Assembly: GCF_000442255.1 (NCBI RefSeq)
Contig: NZ_KE557273.1
Span: forward strand, 57,153 to 121,152
Reading direction: 5' to 3'
Source: Salipiger mucosus DSM 16094
GTDB lineage: Bacteria > Pseudomonadota > Alphaproteobacteria > Rhodobacterales > Rhodobacteraceae
Length of the DNA: 64,000 nucleotides
Position numbers and translations under genes: made by a program
In this document: positions 1-8,685 of the stretch, in pieces
Layout: the number at the start of each line of letters is the position of its first letter
Numbering within the stretch: the first letter of the stretch is position 1
Notes under the pieces: generated by a model
The model's input: the letters and a program-made list of their open reading frames with translations, nothing else
Database searches by the model: none
What the model was told of the DNA's origin: nothing

Positions 1-887
1 TCGGGCGCGGGCTGGTGGACCGGCTCGACCAGGCGCTGGGGGCCGCGCCCGAGCCTCTCTCGCCCGCCGCCGCGCAGGGACGCATCGCGGTGCGCCTCAC
101 GCTGCCCGAGCCCATCGGGCTCGAGGCCGACATGCTGGCCGCGCTCGACAGGATGCTGCCCCGCCTCTGCGGGCTGCTGCGGCGCCGGGGGCGGGGCCTG
201 CGCACCCTGCGGCTCGAGGCGCACCGCACCGACGACACGATGCAGTGGACCAACCTCAGCCTCGCGCGCCCCTCCTGGGAGGCCGACCGCCTCTGGCCGC
301 TGCTGCGCATGAAGCTGCCCGAATTCGAGGCCGGCTTCGGCATCGACATGCTGCGCCTCGAGGCGGTGCGCCACGAACACGTGCAGGAGCGCACCCAGAC
401 CGGCCATGTCGAGGCCGGCGACCAGGCCCGCCGCCGCATGGCGGGAGAAACCCTGCTTGCCGACCTGCTCGGGAGGCTCGGCGCGCGCATCGGGATGGAG
501 GCGATCACCCGGCGCCACCCCGGCGACAGCCATATCCCCGAGAAGGGCGCGCTCACGCTCGCCGCCGCCTGGTCCGAGCCCGCGCCGCACTGGCCGCCGC
601 CGCCGCGTCCGCGCCCGCTGTCGCTCTTCCGCCCCGAGCCGGTGCAGGCCCCCGAGACGCCGCACCCGCCCGCGCGCTTTCGCTGGCGTGGGCGCGAGGT
701 CGTGGGAACCGCTTCCGAGGGCCCCGAGCGCATCGCGCCCGAGTGGTGGCTGGACGAGCCCGACTGGCGCAGCGGCCTGCGCGACTACTGGCAGGTGAGT
801 GCCGACACGGGCGAGCGGCTCTGGCTCTTCTACGCCCACGGCGGGACGCTCTCCCCGGGCTGGTTCTGCCACGGGATCTTCGCCTGA
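1..887 (+). CDS. imuB: ImuB-type Y-family DNA polymerase, C-terminal part (5' truncated by window edge)
   Basis: The open frame enters from the left edge (codons begin at base 3), so only the last ~295 residues are present. The first residues (GRGLVDRLDQALG) match the little-finger entry of Y-family polymerases. The end, with RLWLFYAHG and WFCHGIFA, is typical of the ImuB (DUF6504-like) C-terminus. In alphaproteobacteria ImuB acts with ImuA and DnaE2 in damage-induced mutagenesis and is thought to act as a clamp-binding scaffold rather than an active polymerase. The catalytic palm lies outside the window, so activity cannot be judged. Any imuA or dnaE2 partners would also lie outside. Confidence 0.8.
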   Translation, partial: GRGLVDRLDQALGAAPEPLSPAAAQGRIAVRLTLPEPIGLEADMLAALDRMLPRLCGLLRRRGRGLRTLRLEAHRTDDTMQWTNLSLARPSWEADRLWPLLRMKLPEFEAGFGIDMLRLEAVRHEHVQERTQTGHVEAGDQARRRMAGETLLADLLGRLGARIGMEAITRRHPGDSHIPEKGALTLAAAWSEPAPHWPPPPRPRPLSLFRPEPVQAPETPHPPARFRWRGREVVGTASEGPERIAPEWWLDEPDWRSGLRDYWQVSADTGERLWLFYAHGGTLSPGWFCHGIFA

Positions 888-907
888 CCCCGCGGCCCCT
901 CCCGGTG

Positions 908-929
908 CTTCTTCTTGTTCCAAATACGC
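908..929 (-). repeat. Intergenic repeat family A, copy 1
   Basis: Read on the minus strand this is GCGTATTTGGAACAAGAAGAAG up to two bases, the same core as the copy at 37024. It sits between imuB and serB, opposite in orientation to both. See the findings for the whole family. Confidence 0.7.
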
Positions 930-1053
930 ACCCGGGCCGGCCCCCGCGGCCTCGCGCGGCACCACGGCGGCGCCCGCGCGTCGGTCCTTCCCCTTTCCAA
1001 TCCGCCCGCCCCGTGCAAGACACGCCCGCGACACGCACACAGGAGGCCGCCCC

Positions 1054-1929
1054 ATGCAGATCGTCTCGCTCATCGCCCGTCCCGGCGCGCTCGACCCCGC
1101 CATGGTCGACAGCCTGCGCAACGCCTGGGGTGGCGGCATGGCGACCTGGCTCGCGCCCGACGAGGCGGCGGAATTCCCGCTCGAGGCCGCGCCGGGCAAC
1201 CTCGACGAGGTGCGCGAGAGCCTCGCGGCGCAGGCCGACCTGAACGTGATCCCGGCCGAGGGCCGCCGCAAGAAGATGCTCATTGCCGACATGGACAGCA
1301 CCATGATCGCGCAGGAATGCATCGACGAGCTGGCCGACGAGGCCGGCGTCGGTGCCCACGTCAAGGAGATCACCGCCCGCGCCATGAACGGCGAACTCGA
1401 CTTCGAGGGTGCCCTGACCGAGCGTGTCGCACTGCTGAAGGGCCTGCCGGAAAGCGTCATTGCCGATGTGCTGGCACAGCGCATCACGCTCACCCCCGGC
1501 GGGCGCGAGCTGGTGGCGACCATGCGCGCGGCGGGCGGCCATGCGCTGCTGGTCTCGGGCGGCTTCACCGCCTTCAGCGGCGAGATCGCCGAGCGCGTGG
1601 GCTTCGACGCGCACCGGGCCAACACGCTGCTTGCCGAGGACGGTGTGCTCACCGGACGGGTGGCGCATCCGATCCTGGGGCGCGAGGCCAAGATCCAGGC
1701 GCTCGAGGAGACCACCGCGCGGCTGGGCATCGACGAGGCCGATGTGATCGCGGTGGGCGACGGGGCCAACGATCTCGGCATGCTGGGCCGCGCCGGGCTG
1801 GGCGTGGCGCTGCACGCCAAGCCCTCGGTGCAGGCGCAGTGCCAGTGCCGCGTGAACCACGGCGACCTGACCGCGCTGCTGTACCTGCAGGGCTATGCAA
1901 GGGACGATTTCGCGCCCGTGGCAGGCTAG
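1054..1929 (+). CDS. serB: Phosphoserine phosphatase SerB
   Basis: This 291-residue HAD-superfamily enzyme hydrolyses O-phosphoserine to L-serine, the last step of serine biosynthesis in the cytoplasm. HAD motif I is visible as DMDST at residues 79-83, with Asp79 the expected nucleophile and Asp81 the acid/base. Motif II lies in LLVSGGF and motif IV in GDGANDLGML. The ~75-residue N-terminal extension is typical of proteobacterial SerB. ATG 1054 was chosen because AGGAGG at 1041-1046 precedes it at a good distance. The gene converges with the asparaginase gene, the two stop codons overlapping by 4 bases. Confidence 0.95.
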   Translation: MQIVSLIARPGALDPAMVDSLRNAWGGGMATWLAPDEAAEFPLEAAPGNLDEVRESLAAQADLNVIPAEGRRKKMLIADMDSTMIAQECIDELADEAGVGAHVKEITARAMNGELDFEGALTERVALLKGLPESVIADVLAQRITLTPGGRELVATMRAAGGHALLVSGGFTAFSGEIAERVGFDAHRANTLLAEDGVLTGRVAHPILGREAKIQALEETTARLGIDEADVIAVGDGANDLGMLGRAGLGVALHAKPSVQAQCQCRVNHGDLTALLYLQGYARDDFAPVAG

Positions 1930-2912
1930 ATCACCGCGGCGATCTCGCCCACGACATGGCCCGCCCGGTTGGTGATCGGCGGGTTCAGGAACCGCTTCAC
2001 CTCGGGCGCGGCGGGGTCCAGCACGCCCATCCCCGCGAGGATCGCGGCGAAGGCGCATTCCGAGGCGCGCGTGGCGCCGTCGACGATCTTGAGCGCCACG
2101 CCCTGCCCGCGCTCGGGCAGGATGGCGACGAAGTAGCCCTCGGCCCCGGTCTTGATCGCCACCGGCTCGCGCGCGGCGCGCATGAGTTGGGTGCAGGCGC
2201 GTCCCTCGCCCGCGACCAGCAGCGGGTGGGCGCGCATGGCATCGACCAGCCGGGCCGCGGCGCGGCTGAGCGCGTCCTCGCGCTGCCCGGCGGTGGCGAA
2301 CCAGGCCATGGCGCGGGCCATGCCCTGCATCGTGGTCGCGAAATTGGGGGCCGAGCAGCCGTCGATTCCGAAGCCCGGCGAGGTGGCGCCGGTGACCTCC
2401 TCGAAGACCTCGCGCACCGCCTTCTGTACGGGATGTACGGGGTCTACGTACTCCGGGCCCGTCTTGAGGTGCCGCGCCAGCGTCAGAAAGCCCGCGTGCT
2501 TGCCCGAGCAGTTGTTGTGCACCTGGCAGGGCGTCCGGCCGTCGCGGATCATCTCGAAGCGCAGCGCCTTGTCGCGCGATGGCTCGGTCCCGCAGCGCAG
2601 GTCGTCGTCGCCGAGGCCGAGGTCGGCGAGCCAGGCCTCGACCGCCGCGACATGCACCGGCGCGCCCTCGTGCGAGGCGCAGGCGAGGGCGAGCTGTTCG
2701 TCGGTCAGGCCCTGGGCATCGGCGGCGCCGGAGGCCACAAGCGGCAGGGCCTGGATCATCTTGGCCGAGGAGCGCGGCAGGATCAGGGCCTGCGGGTCGC
2801 CCCAGGCCTCGACGATGCCGGAGGCGTCGCAGATGACGGCATGTCCGGTGTGCCGGCTTTCGGCCAGGGGGCCACGGACGATCTCGACCATGGGGGCGGG
2901 TGCTGTGGGCAT
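1926..2912 (-). CDS. L-asparaginase II-type amidohydrolase
   Basis: A 328-residue protein of the asparaginase II family found in rhizobia and roseobacters (PF06089 type), unrelated to the E. coli AnsA/AnsB fold. It is predicted to hydrolyse L-asparagine to aspartate and ammonia. Recognisable blocks are ILPRSSAKMIQALPL, ASHEGAPVH, VHNNCSGKHAGFL and the C-terminal GIDGCSAPNFA. Start ATG 2912 has an AAGAGG ribosome-binding site 8-9 bases upstream. A second in-frame Met lies 7 codons later. The family is recognised from conserved blocks; substrate specificity is inferred. Confidence 0.88.
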   Translation of the reverse strand: MPTAPAPMVEIVRGPLAESRHTGHAVICDASGIVEAWGDPQALILPRSSAKMIQALPLVASGAADAQGLTDEQLALACASHEGAPVHVAAVEAWLADLGLGDDDLRCGTEPSRDKALRFEMIRDGRTPCQVHNNCSGKHAGFLTLARHLKTGPEYVDPVHPVQKAVREVFEEVTGATSPGFGIDGCSAPNFATTMQGMARAMAWFATAGQREDALSRAAARLVDAMRAHPLLVAGEGRACTQLMRAAREPVAIKTGAEGYFVAILPERGQGVALKIVDGATRASECAFAAILAGMGVLDPAAPEVKRFLNPPITNRAGHVVGEIAAVI

Positions 2913-3081
2913 GGGCGACCTCTTCACATGTCGGCGATATCTTGCCAAGAGGGGGTTTCTCGGCCCCTGTTTTTCAGGGTATCGTCCCGGCGTCGAGCGA
3001 AAAGGGTTGCACGGGTGCCGGGCCGGAACAGGTAGGTGCCTGTCGCAGGACAAGAGGCGAGCACGCTTGGAGGCTGCAGGT

Positions 3082-3612
3082 ATGACATCATTTCTCCGTG
3101 GAGTTCTGGGCGCGGCGGCGGTCGCGCTGACGGCAAGCGGCGTGGCGGCGCAGGAGGAAAGCACCAATCGCGTCAACGCGATCACCGACTGGTCCGTCTT
3201 CGAGGGACAGGACCCGCGCGAATGCTGGGCGGTGACCACCTACAAGGAAAGCGTCAACACCAAGGACGGCCGCGTCGTTTCGGTGCGGCGCGGCGACATC
3301 CTTCTGATGGTCTTCTACCGTCCGGGCGCCGAGGTGCAGGGGCAGCTGGCCTTCACCGGTGGCTATCCCTTCGCGGACGGCTCGACGGTGAACGTCGACA
3401 TCGGCGGCACCGAGTTCGAACTCTACACCGAGGGCGAATGGGCCTGGCCCGCCTCGCCGCAGGACGACGCCAAGATCATCACCGCGATGAAGCGCGGCGC
3501 GGACGCGGTGCTGACCGCACGCTCCTCGCGGGGCACGCAGACCGAGGACACCTTCTCGCTGATGGGCTTCACCGCGGCGATCGAGGACGCGGAATCGCGC
3601 TGCACGTCCTGA
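3082..3612 (+). CDS. Invasion-associated locus B (IalB)-like exported protein
   Basis: A 176-residue protein with a Sec signal peptide (hydrophobic stretch at residues 8-22, ending VAAQ). The rest resembles the IalB family (PF06776): WSVF...CWAV, a strand-rich middle and a terminal Cys-containing stretch (DAESRC), with two Cys that could form a disulfide. IalB proteins are periplasmic or outer-membrane associated and were named in Bartonella. In free-living roseobacters the role is unknown and probably not invasion. ATG 3082 follows a weak GGAGGC at 3069-3074. It stands alone, divergent from the asparaginase gene. Confidence 0.75.
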   Translation: MTSFLRGVLGAAAVALTASGVAAQEESTNRVNAITDWSVFEGQDPRECWAVTTYKESVNTKDGRVVSVRRGDILLMVFYRPGAEVQGQLAFTGGYPFADGSTVNVDIGGTEFELYTEGEWAWPASPQDDAKIITAMKRGADAVLTARSSRGTQTEDTFSLMGFTAAIEDAESRCTS

Positions 3613-3630
3613 CGGGGCCTGACGGCCCCG

Positions 3631-3677
3631 GGCGCCGCCCGCGGCGGCGCCGATTGCGTATTTTGGGAAAGATGATG
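3631..3677 (+). repeat. Intergenic repeat family A, copy 2 (GC hairpin plus tail)
   Basis: A perfect 9-3-9 hairpin (GGCGCCGCC, loop CGC, GGCGGCGCC at 3631-3651) is followed by the conserved tail GCGTATTTTGGGAAAGATG at 3656-3674. It lies after the IalB-like gene and before the next gene on the same strand. The hairpin plus T-containing tail could act as a weak terminator. Confidence 0.7.
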
Positions 3678-3714
3678 GGGCCTGGGTGGCCCCGCGACGG
3701 CGCGGAGACGGTCG

Positions 3715-4395
3715 ATGACGGATGAGCCGACGCGCGGCGTGGTCTACGTGGCATGGGGGCGCGAGCACGTCGAGGTGGCGCGGCGCTCGGCCGCGAGCGT
3801 CAAGCGCAGCAACCCGGATCTCGGCACGGCGATCTGGTGCAAGGAAGGCGACGACACCTCCGGGTTCGACCGCGCCTTCATCGTGCCCGAGGGGCTGAAG
3901 CGGCCCAAGGTGAACCTGCTGGGCGAGAGCCCCTTCGACGAGACGCTGTTCCTCGACAACGATACCATCGTGCGCGCGGAGCTTGGCTCGCTCTTCGACC
4001 TGTTGCGGAAATACGAGATCTGCGGCGCGCAGGTGATCCTCTGGCACCGGCCGCGGCACCTCAAGCGGATCGCGCTGGACCTGCCCGAGACCTTTCCCGA
4101 GATCAACACGGGCGTGCTGCTCTACCGCAAGACGCCCGCGGTGCTGGAGCTGTTCCGCGACTGGGCGGCCACCTTTGCCGGCTCGGGCATGGGAATCGAC
4201 CAGCCGAGTTTCCGCGAGGCGCTGTGGCGCTCGGACGCGGCCTTCCACGTGCTGCCCGCGCAGTTCAACAAGCGCGTCTTCGAGGCCTCGGAGCTGATCT
4301 GGTCGGACCAGCCGAAGCCGCGCATCCTGCACCTGGAGCTGCTGCGGCCGCAGAAGAACCCGCTGCTGCGCTGGCTGTCGAACCGCATCCGCTGA
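3715..4395 (+). CDS. Glycosyltransferase-like protein (GT-A fold, putative)
   Basis: A 226-residue soluble protein. The block LFLDNDTIV near residues 80-88 has the DxD-type signature (DND) used by GT-A enzymes to bind metal and nucleotide-sugar. GVVYVAWG near the N-terminus would be the first nucleotide-binding strand, and a later acceptor-side segment (GIDQPSF) also fits. No membrane segment is seen. The gene stands alone between an intergenic repeat and deoC, so there is no operon clue to donor or acceptor. The fold assignment is fairly safe; the substrate is unknown. Confidence 0.65.
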   Translation: MTDEPTRGVVYVAWGREHVEVARRSAASVKRSNPDLGTAIWCKEGDDTSGFDRAFIVPEGLKRPKVNLLGESPFDETLFLDNDTIVRAELGSLFDLLRKYEICGAQVILWHRPRHLKRIALDLPETFPEINTGVLLYRKTPAVLELFRDWAATFAGSGMGIDQPSFREALWRSDAAFHVLPAQFNKRVFEASELIWSDQPKPRILHLELLRPQKNPLLRWLSNRIR

Positions 4396-4456
4396 CGCGG
4401 CGGGCATCTTGCCCGGGGCGGGGCGGCGTGGCACTGCTGGCACCGGAGGTTTTCGC

Positions 4457-5452
4457 ATGGCCCAGATACACGACGATTCCCCGGTGGTCCGGCACCTGAC
4501 GGGCGCCGCCGAGGCGCGCAACCCGGGCATGGCGCTCGACATGGACAGGGTGATGCGCGCGCGCGCCAACCGTTCGGCCGTGGAGCGGCGGGCCGCCACG
4601 CTGCCGGGGCGGCGCAGCGTCAAGAAGGACCACCAGGCGGCCTGGCTGGCGCGGGCCATCTCCTGCATCGACCTGACGACGCTTGCGGGCGACGACACGG
4701 CGGGCCGCGTGCGGCGGCTTTGCGCCAAGGCGCGCCAGCCGGTGCGGGCCGACCTGCTGGAGGCCATCGGCCTGCCCGAGCTGACGGTGGGCGCGGTCTG
4801 CGTCTACCATGACATGATCGCCCCGGCGGTCGAGGCGCTGGAGGGCAGCGGCATCCCGGTCGCGGCCGTCTCGACCGGCTTTCCGGCGGGGCTCTCGCCC
4901 TTCCGCCTGCGGCTGGCCGAGATCGGCGAGAGCGTCGCGGCCGGGGCTTCGGAGATCGACATCGTGATCTCGCGCCGGCTGGTGCTGGCGGGCGACTGGC
5001 AGGGGCTCTACGCCGAGATGCGCGCCTTCCGCGAGGCCTGCGGCGAGGCCCACGTCAAGGCCATCCTGGCCACCGGCGAGCTGGGCACGCTGCAGAACGT
5101 GGCGCGCGCGAGCCTCGTCTGCATGATGGCGGGGGCGGATTTCATCAAGACCTCGACCGGCAAGGAGAGCGTCAACGCGACGCTGCCGGTGAGCCTGGTG
5201 ATGATGCGGGCGATCCGCGAGTACCACGAGGCGACGGGGCATCGCGTGGGCTACAAGCCCGCGGGCGGGATCTCCAAGGCCAAGGACGCGCTGACCTACC
5301 TCGCGCTGGTGAAGGAGGAGCTGGGCGACCGCTGGCTGCGGCCGGACCTCTTCCGCTTCGGCGCCTCCTCGCTGCTGGGCGACATCGAGCGGCAGCTCGA
5401 GCATCACGTGACGGGGGCCTACTCGGCCTCGTGGCGTCATGCCCTGGCCTGA
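4457..5452 (+). CDS. deoC: Deoxyribose-phosphate aldolase DeoC (long form)
   Basis: A 331-residue class I aldolase cleaving 2-deoxyribose-5-phosphate to acetaldehyde and glyceraldehyde-3-phosphate in deoxynucleoside catabolism. The Schiff-base lysine lies in FIKTSTGK and the second catalytic lysine in GYKPAGGI. The N-terminal ~75 residues extend beyond the short E. coli-type enzyme, as in many alphaproteobacterial and eukaryotic DeoC. Start ATG 4457 has GGAGGT at 4445-4450. It overlaps the next small gene by 14 bases and is followed by an ALDH16-type aldehyde dehydrogenase that could oxidise the acetaldehyde product. Confidence 0.95.
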   Translation: MAQIHDDSPVVRHLTGAAEARNPGMALDMDRVMRARANRSAVERRAATLPGRRSVKKDHQAAWLARAISCIDLTTLAGDDTAGRVRRLCAKARQPVRADLLEAIGLPELTVGAVCVYHDMIAPAVEALEGSGIPVAAVSTGFPAGLSPFRLRLAEIGESVAAGASEIDIVISRRLVLAGDWQGLYAEMRAFREACGEAHVKAILATGELGTLQNVARASLVCMMAGADFIKTSTGKESVNATLPVSLVMMRAIREYHEATGHRVGYKPAGGISKAKDALTYLALVKEELGDRWLRPDLFRFGASSLLGDIERQLEHHVTGAYSASWRHALA

Positions 5453-5753
5453 TGTCTGGACCTACGGCAACTGGGCGTTTCAGGCCGCCATCGTTGTCGC
5501 GGCGGTGGTCGTGTCGCGGTGGCGGCGCCGGCGGATCACCGAGGAGGTCGCGCTTCTGCCCGAGGACATGCGGCGCCTGGTCGGCCCGGCGCCCTACCAC
5601 ATGCCGCCGCCCGCCGAGCGCCGGCCGGAGGGGCTGCGGCGATACGCGGCGCAATACGACCGTTTCCGCCGGCCGGGGCGGCTCTTGTGGGGCGTCTTTG
5701 CGCTCTGGGTCGCCGTGGTCGTCTGCGTCGCGGTCATTCAGGAAATCGGATAG
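5439..5753 (+). CDS. Small membrane protein of unknown function in the deoC operon
   Basis: A 104-residue product with two predicted membrane segments, at about residues 13-26 and 82-99, separated by a basic, proline-rich cytoplasmic loop. I do not recognise the family. It overlaps the 3' end of deoC by 14 bases and ends 9 bases before the aldehyde dehydrogenase start. That tight packing supports it being a real gene of the operon. It could be a membrane tether or simply a passenger; no function is assigned. Confidence 0.55.
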   Translation: MPWPDVWTYGNWAFQAAIVVAAVVVSRWRRRRITEEVALLPEDMRRLVGPAPYHMPPPAERRPEGLRRYAAQYDRFRRPGRLLWGVFALWVAVVVCVAVIQEIG

Positions 5754-5762
5754 GGGGCTGGC

Positions 5763-8096
5763 GTGAGCATCAGGGATATCTTCGAGAGCATGGATTACGG
5801 CCCCGCGCCCGAGAGCGCCGGCGACGCGCTGACCTGGATCGTCGACCAGGGGTCGCGGTTCGGGCATTTCATCGGGGGGGTCTTCACGGACCCCGGCGAG
5901 ACCTTCGAGACCCGCAACCCCGCGACCGGCGAGGTGCTGGCGGAGGTGACGCAGGCGGCGCAGGCCGACGTGGATGCCGCGGTGGCGGCGGCGCGGGCGG
6001 CGCAGCCGGGCTGGGAGGCGCTGGGCGGGCCAGGCCGGGCGCGGTATCTCTACGCGCTGGCGCGGCTGGTGCAGAAGCACGCGCGGCTTTTCGCGGTGCT
6101 CGAGACGCTGGACGGCGGCAAGCCCGTGCGCGAGGCGCGCGACATCGACGTGCCGCTGGTGGCGCGGCATTTCTCCTACCACGCGGGCTGCGCGCAACTC
6201 ATGGAGACGCAGCTGCCGGGGCAGCGGGCGTTGGGCGTCTGCGGGCAGATCGTGCCGTGGAACTTCCCGCTGCTGATGCTGGCCTGGAAGGTCGCGCCGG
6301 CGCTGGCCACGGGCAATACCGTGGTGCTGAAGCCGGCGGAGTGGACTTCGCTCACGGCGCTGCTGTTCGCCGACATCTGCCGGCAGGCGGGGCTGCCCGA
6401 GGGCGTGGTGAACATCGTGACCGGCGACGGCGCGGTGGGCGAGATGATCGTGGGCGCCCCGGTCGACAAGATCGCCTTCACCGGCTCGACCGAGGTGGGG
6501 CGCCGGATCCGGGCCGCGACGGCGGGGACGGGCAAGGCGCTGACGCTCGAGCTGGGGGGCAAGTCGCCCTACATCGTGTTCGAGGACGCGGATCTCGATT
6601 CGGCGGTCGAGGGGCTGGTGGATGCGATCTGGTTCAACGGCGGGCAGGTCTGCTGCGCGGGCTCACGGCTGCTGGTGCAGGAGGGCGTGGCCGAGGCGTT
6701 CCACGACAAGCTGAAGACGCGCATGGCGAAGCTGCGCGTGGGCGATCCGCTGGACAAGTGCATCGACATGGGCGCCATCGTGGATCCCGTGCAGCGCGAC
6801 CGGATCGCGGCGCTGGTCGAGGGCTGCGAGGGCGAGGTGCATCGCGCGGGGCCGGTGCCTGAGGGCTGTTTCTACCCGCCGACGCTGATCACCGGGCTGA
6901 GCGCGGCCTCGCCGCTGATGCAGGAGGAGATCTTCGGGCCGGTGCTGGTCTCGACGACCTTCCGGACGCCCTCCGAGGCGGTGCAACTGGCCAATGGCAC
7001 CCGCTACGGGCTGGCGGCGAGCGTCTGGTCGGAGAACATCAACACCGCGCTGGACGTGGCGCCGAAGCTGGCGGCGGGCGTGGTCTGGGTCAACGGGGCC
7101 AACATGTTCGACGCCGCCGCGCCTTTCGGCGGGGTTCGAGAGAGTGGGTTCGGGCGCGAGGGCGGCCTCGACGGGCTGCGGGCCTACACGCGGGACGAGG
7201 GCGCGGCGCCGCGGCTGGAAGCGGTGGAGCCCTTCGGCGGCGAGGCGGCGGAGCCGGAGCCGGTGGACCGGACCGCGAAGCTTTATATCGGCGGCAGGCA
7301 GGCGCGGCCCGACGGCGGCTACGCGCGGCTGGTCCATGACCCCGAGGGCCGGCTGATCGGGCAGGTGCCCATCGCCAACCGCAAGGACCTGCGCAACGCC
7401 GTCGAGGCGGCGCGCGGGGCGGCAGGCTGGGCGGGCGCCACGGCGCATAACCGGGCACAGGTGCTGTTCTACATCGGCGAGAATCTCTCGGCGCGGGCCG
7501 GCGAGTTCGCCGAGGCCATCGACCGGATGACCGGCGGCAGCGACGGGGCGCGCGAGGTCGCGGCCTCGGTCGACCGGCTGTTCTCGGCCGCGGCCTGGGC
7601 CGACAAGTTCGAGGGCCGCGTCGCGCCGGTGCCGATGCGGGGCGCGGCGCTGGCCATGCGCGAGCCCTGCGGCGTGATCGGCGCGCTCTGCCCGGACGAG
7701 GCGCCGCTGCTGGGGCTGGTTTCGGTCATGGCGCCGGCCATCGCGATGGGCAACCGCGTTGTGCTGGTGGCCTCGGAGCCCTTCCCGCTGGCGGCGACGG
7801 ACTTCTACCAGGTGCTCGAGACCTCGGACGTGCCGGGCGGGGTGGTGAACATCCTGACCGGCGCGCACGAGGAACTGGCCCCGGTGCTGGGCGCGCATTT
7901 CGACGTCGAGGCGGTCTGGAGCTTTTCCTCCTCGGACGTGTCCGGCGCGGTGGAGCGGGCCGCGGCGGAGAGTCTCAAGCGCACATGGGTCAATCACGGG
8001 CGGGGACGCGACTGGTTCGGGCCCGCGGGAGAGGGGCGCGCGTTCCTGGAGGCCGCGACCGAGGTCAAGACGGTCTGGATCCCCTACGGCGCCTGA
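5763..8096 (+). CDS. ALDH16-type double-domain aldehyde dehydrogenase
   Basis: A 777-residue protein with two ALDH modules in tandem. The N-terminal module is complete: GQIVPWNFPLLM (NAD-binding loop), FTGSTEVGR, the general-base Glu in LELGGKSP and the nucleophile Cys in GGQVCCAGSR. The C-terminal module keeps the fold blocks (MREPCGVIGALCPDEAP, ALYIGG-like start) but has SLKRTWVN where LELGG should be and ends before a catalytic Cys, so it is a non-catalytic half. That is the ALDH16 architecture known from animals and from a Loktanella enzyme. The GTG start follows AGGGGG. Operon with deoC suggests acetaldehyde as substrate. Confidence 0.9.
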   Translation: MSIRDIFESMDYGPAPESAGDALTWIVDQGSRFGHFIGGVFTDPGETFETRNPATGEVLAEVTQAAQADVDAAVAAARAAQPGWEALGGPGRARYLYALARLVQKHARLFAVLETLDGGKPVREARDIDVPLVARHFSYHAGCAQLMETQLPGQRALGVCGQIVPWNFPLLMLAWKVAPALATGNTVVLKPAEWTSLTALLFADICRQAGLPEGVVNIVTGDGAVGEMIVGAPVDKIAFTGSTEVGRRIRAATAGTGKALTLELGGKSPYIVFEDADLDSAVEGLVDAIWFNGGQVCCAGSRLLVQEGVAEAFHDKLKTRMAKLRVGDPLDKCIDMGAIVDPVQRDRIAALVEGCEGEVHRAGPVPEGCFYPPTLITGLSAASPLMQEEIFGPVLVSTTFRTPSEAVQLANGTRYGLAASVWSENINTALDVAPKLAAGVVWVNGANMFDAAAPFGGVRESGFGREGGLDGLRAYTRDEGAAPRLEAVEPFGGEAAEPEPVDRTAKLYIGGRQARPDGGYARLVHDPEGRLIGQVPIANRKDLRNAVEAARGAAGWAGATAHNRAQVLFYIGENLSARAGEFAEAIDRMTGGSDGAREVAASVDRLFSAAAWADKFEGRVAPVPMRGAALAMREPCGVIGALCPDEAPLLGLVSVMAPAIAMGNRVVLVASEPFPLAATDFYQVLETSDVPGGVVNILTGAHEELAPVLGAHFDVEAVWSFSSSDVSGAVERAAAESLKRTWVNHGRGRDWFGPAGEGRAFLEAATEVKTVWIPYGA

Positions 8097-8165
8097 GCGC
8101 CCCGGAATTGCCACCTTTTCGGGCAGCCCGGCCCCCGGCCGGGCATTCCGTTGCGCGGCGTGACA

Positions 8166-8194
8166 TTGAGATTTCGCCGTTCCGATGCTATGTT
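8166..8194 (+). promoter_or_regulatory. Candidate sigma70 promoter for rsfS-rlmH
   Basis: TTGAGA (8166-8171), a 17-base spacer and TATGTT (8189-8194) make a good housekeeping-type promoter just after the aldehyde dehydrogenase gene. It argues against starting rsfS at the much earlier in-frame codon at 8151, since the transcript would begin near 8201. Confidence 0.5.
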
Positions 8195-8247
8195 GAAAGC
8201 ACGCCCGGCGCCGGGGTGGCTTTCGGCGCTTGCAACCAAGGAGGACA

Positions 8248-8304
8248 ATGTCCTGTCTTTTACTGCCAGTGCGGTTGATTCCGCGAACCCGGGGCATGGC
8301 ATGA
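8248..8304 (+). CDS. Candidate 18-residue leader peptide coupled to rsfS
   Basis: A strong AAGGAGG (8238-8244) precedes ATG 8248, opening an 18-codon frame (MSCLLLPVRLIPRTRGMA). Its TGA at 8302-8304 overlaps the ATG of rsfS at 8301 as ATGA. The ribosome-binding site is rather close (3 bases between AGG and ATG). No ribosome-binding site is seen for rsfS itself, so the small frame may load ribosomes for it. The coding status is inferred from layout alone. Confidence 0.35.
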   Translation: MSCLLLPVRLIPRTRGMA

Positions 8305-8675
8305 CCGGAATGCCCCAGACCGAGGTCACCCAGGACGATATCCTGGCTACCGTCCTCAAGAGTCTCGACGACAACAAGGCCGAAGACGTCGTGCAGATCG
8401 ACCTGCGCGGCAAGACCACCGTGTGCGATTACATGGTGATCTGCTCGGGCCGCTCGTCGCGCCAGCTTGGCGCGATCTCGGACAAGCTGGTCGAGGATCT
8501 CAAGCACGAGCTCGGGGTGCAGGCCAAGTCCGAGGGCAAGGACACGGGCGACTGGGTGCTGATCGACACCGGCGATGTCATCGTCCACGTCTTCCGCCCG
8601 GAAGTGCGCGAGTTCTACCAGCTCGAGAAGATGTGGCTGCCGCTGGCGCAGGGCGGCGTTCAGGCCGCGACCTGA
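8301..8675 (+). CDS. rsfS: Ribosomal silencing factor RsfS
   Basis: A 124-residue RsfS/Iojap protein that binds ribosomal protein uL14 and blocks subunit joining when nutrients are scarce. Family blocks are KAEDVVQIDL, DYMVICSGRSSRQ, DTGDWVLIDTGDVIVHVF and REFYQLEKMW. Two start codons are close (8301 and 8310); 8301 is chosen because it overlaps the stop of the small upstream frame as ATGA. rlmH follows 10 bases later, the usual neighbour in proteobacteria. Confidence 0.93.
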   Translation: MTGMPQTEVTQDDILATVLKSLDDNKAEDVVQIDLRGKTTVCDYMVICSGRSSRQLGAISDKLVEDLKHELGVQAKSEGKDTGDWVLIDTGDVIVHVFRPEVREFYQLEKMWLPLAQGGVQAAT

Positions 8676-8685
8676 TCCGCAGCGC

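Noticed and set aside
2430..2460. Short TGTACGGGA/TGTACGGGG/TCTACGTAC repeats inside the asparaginase gene
   Set aside because: They encode an in-frame EYVDPVHPVQ segment that is ordinary for the family; no sign of a functional DNA repeat.
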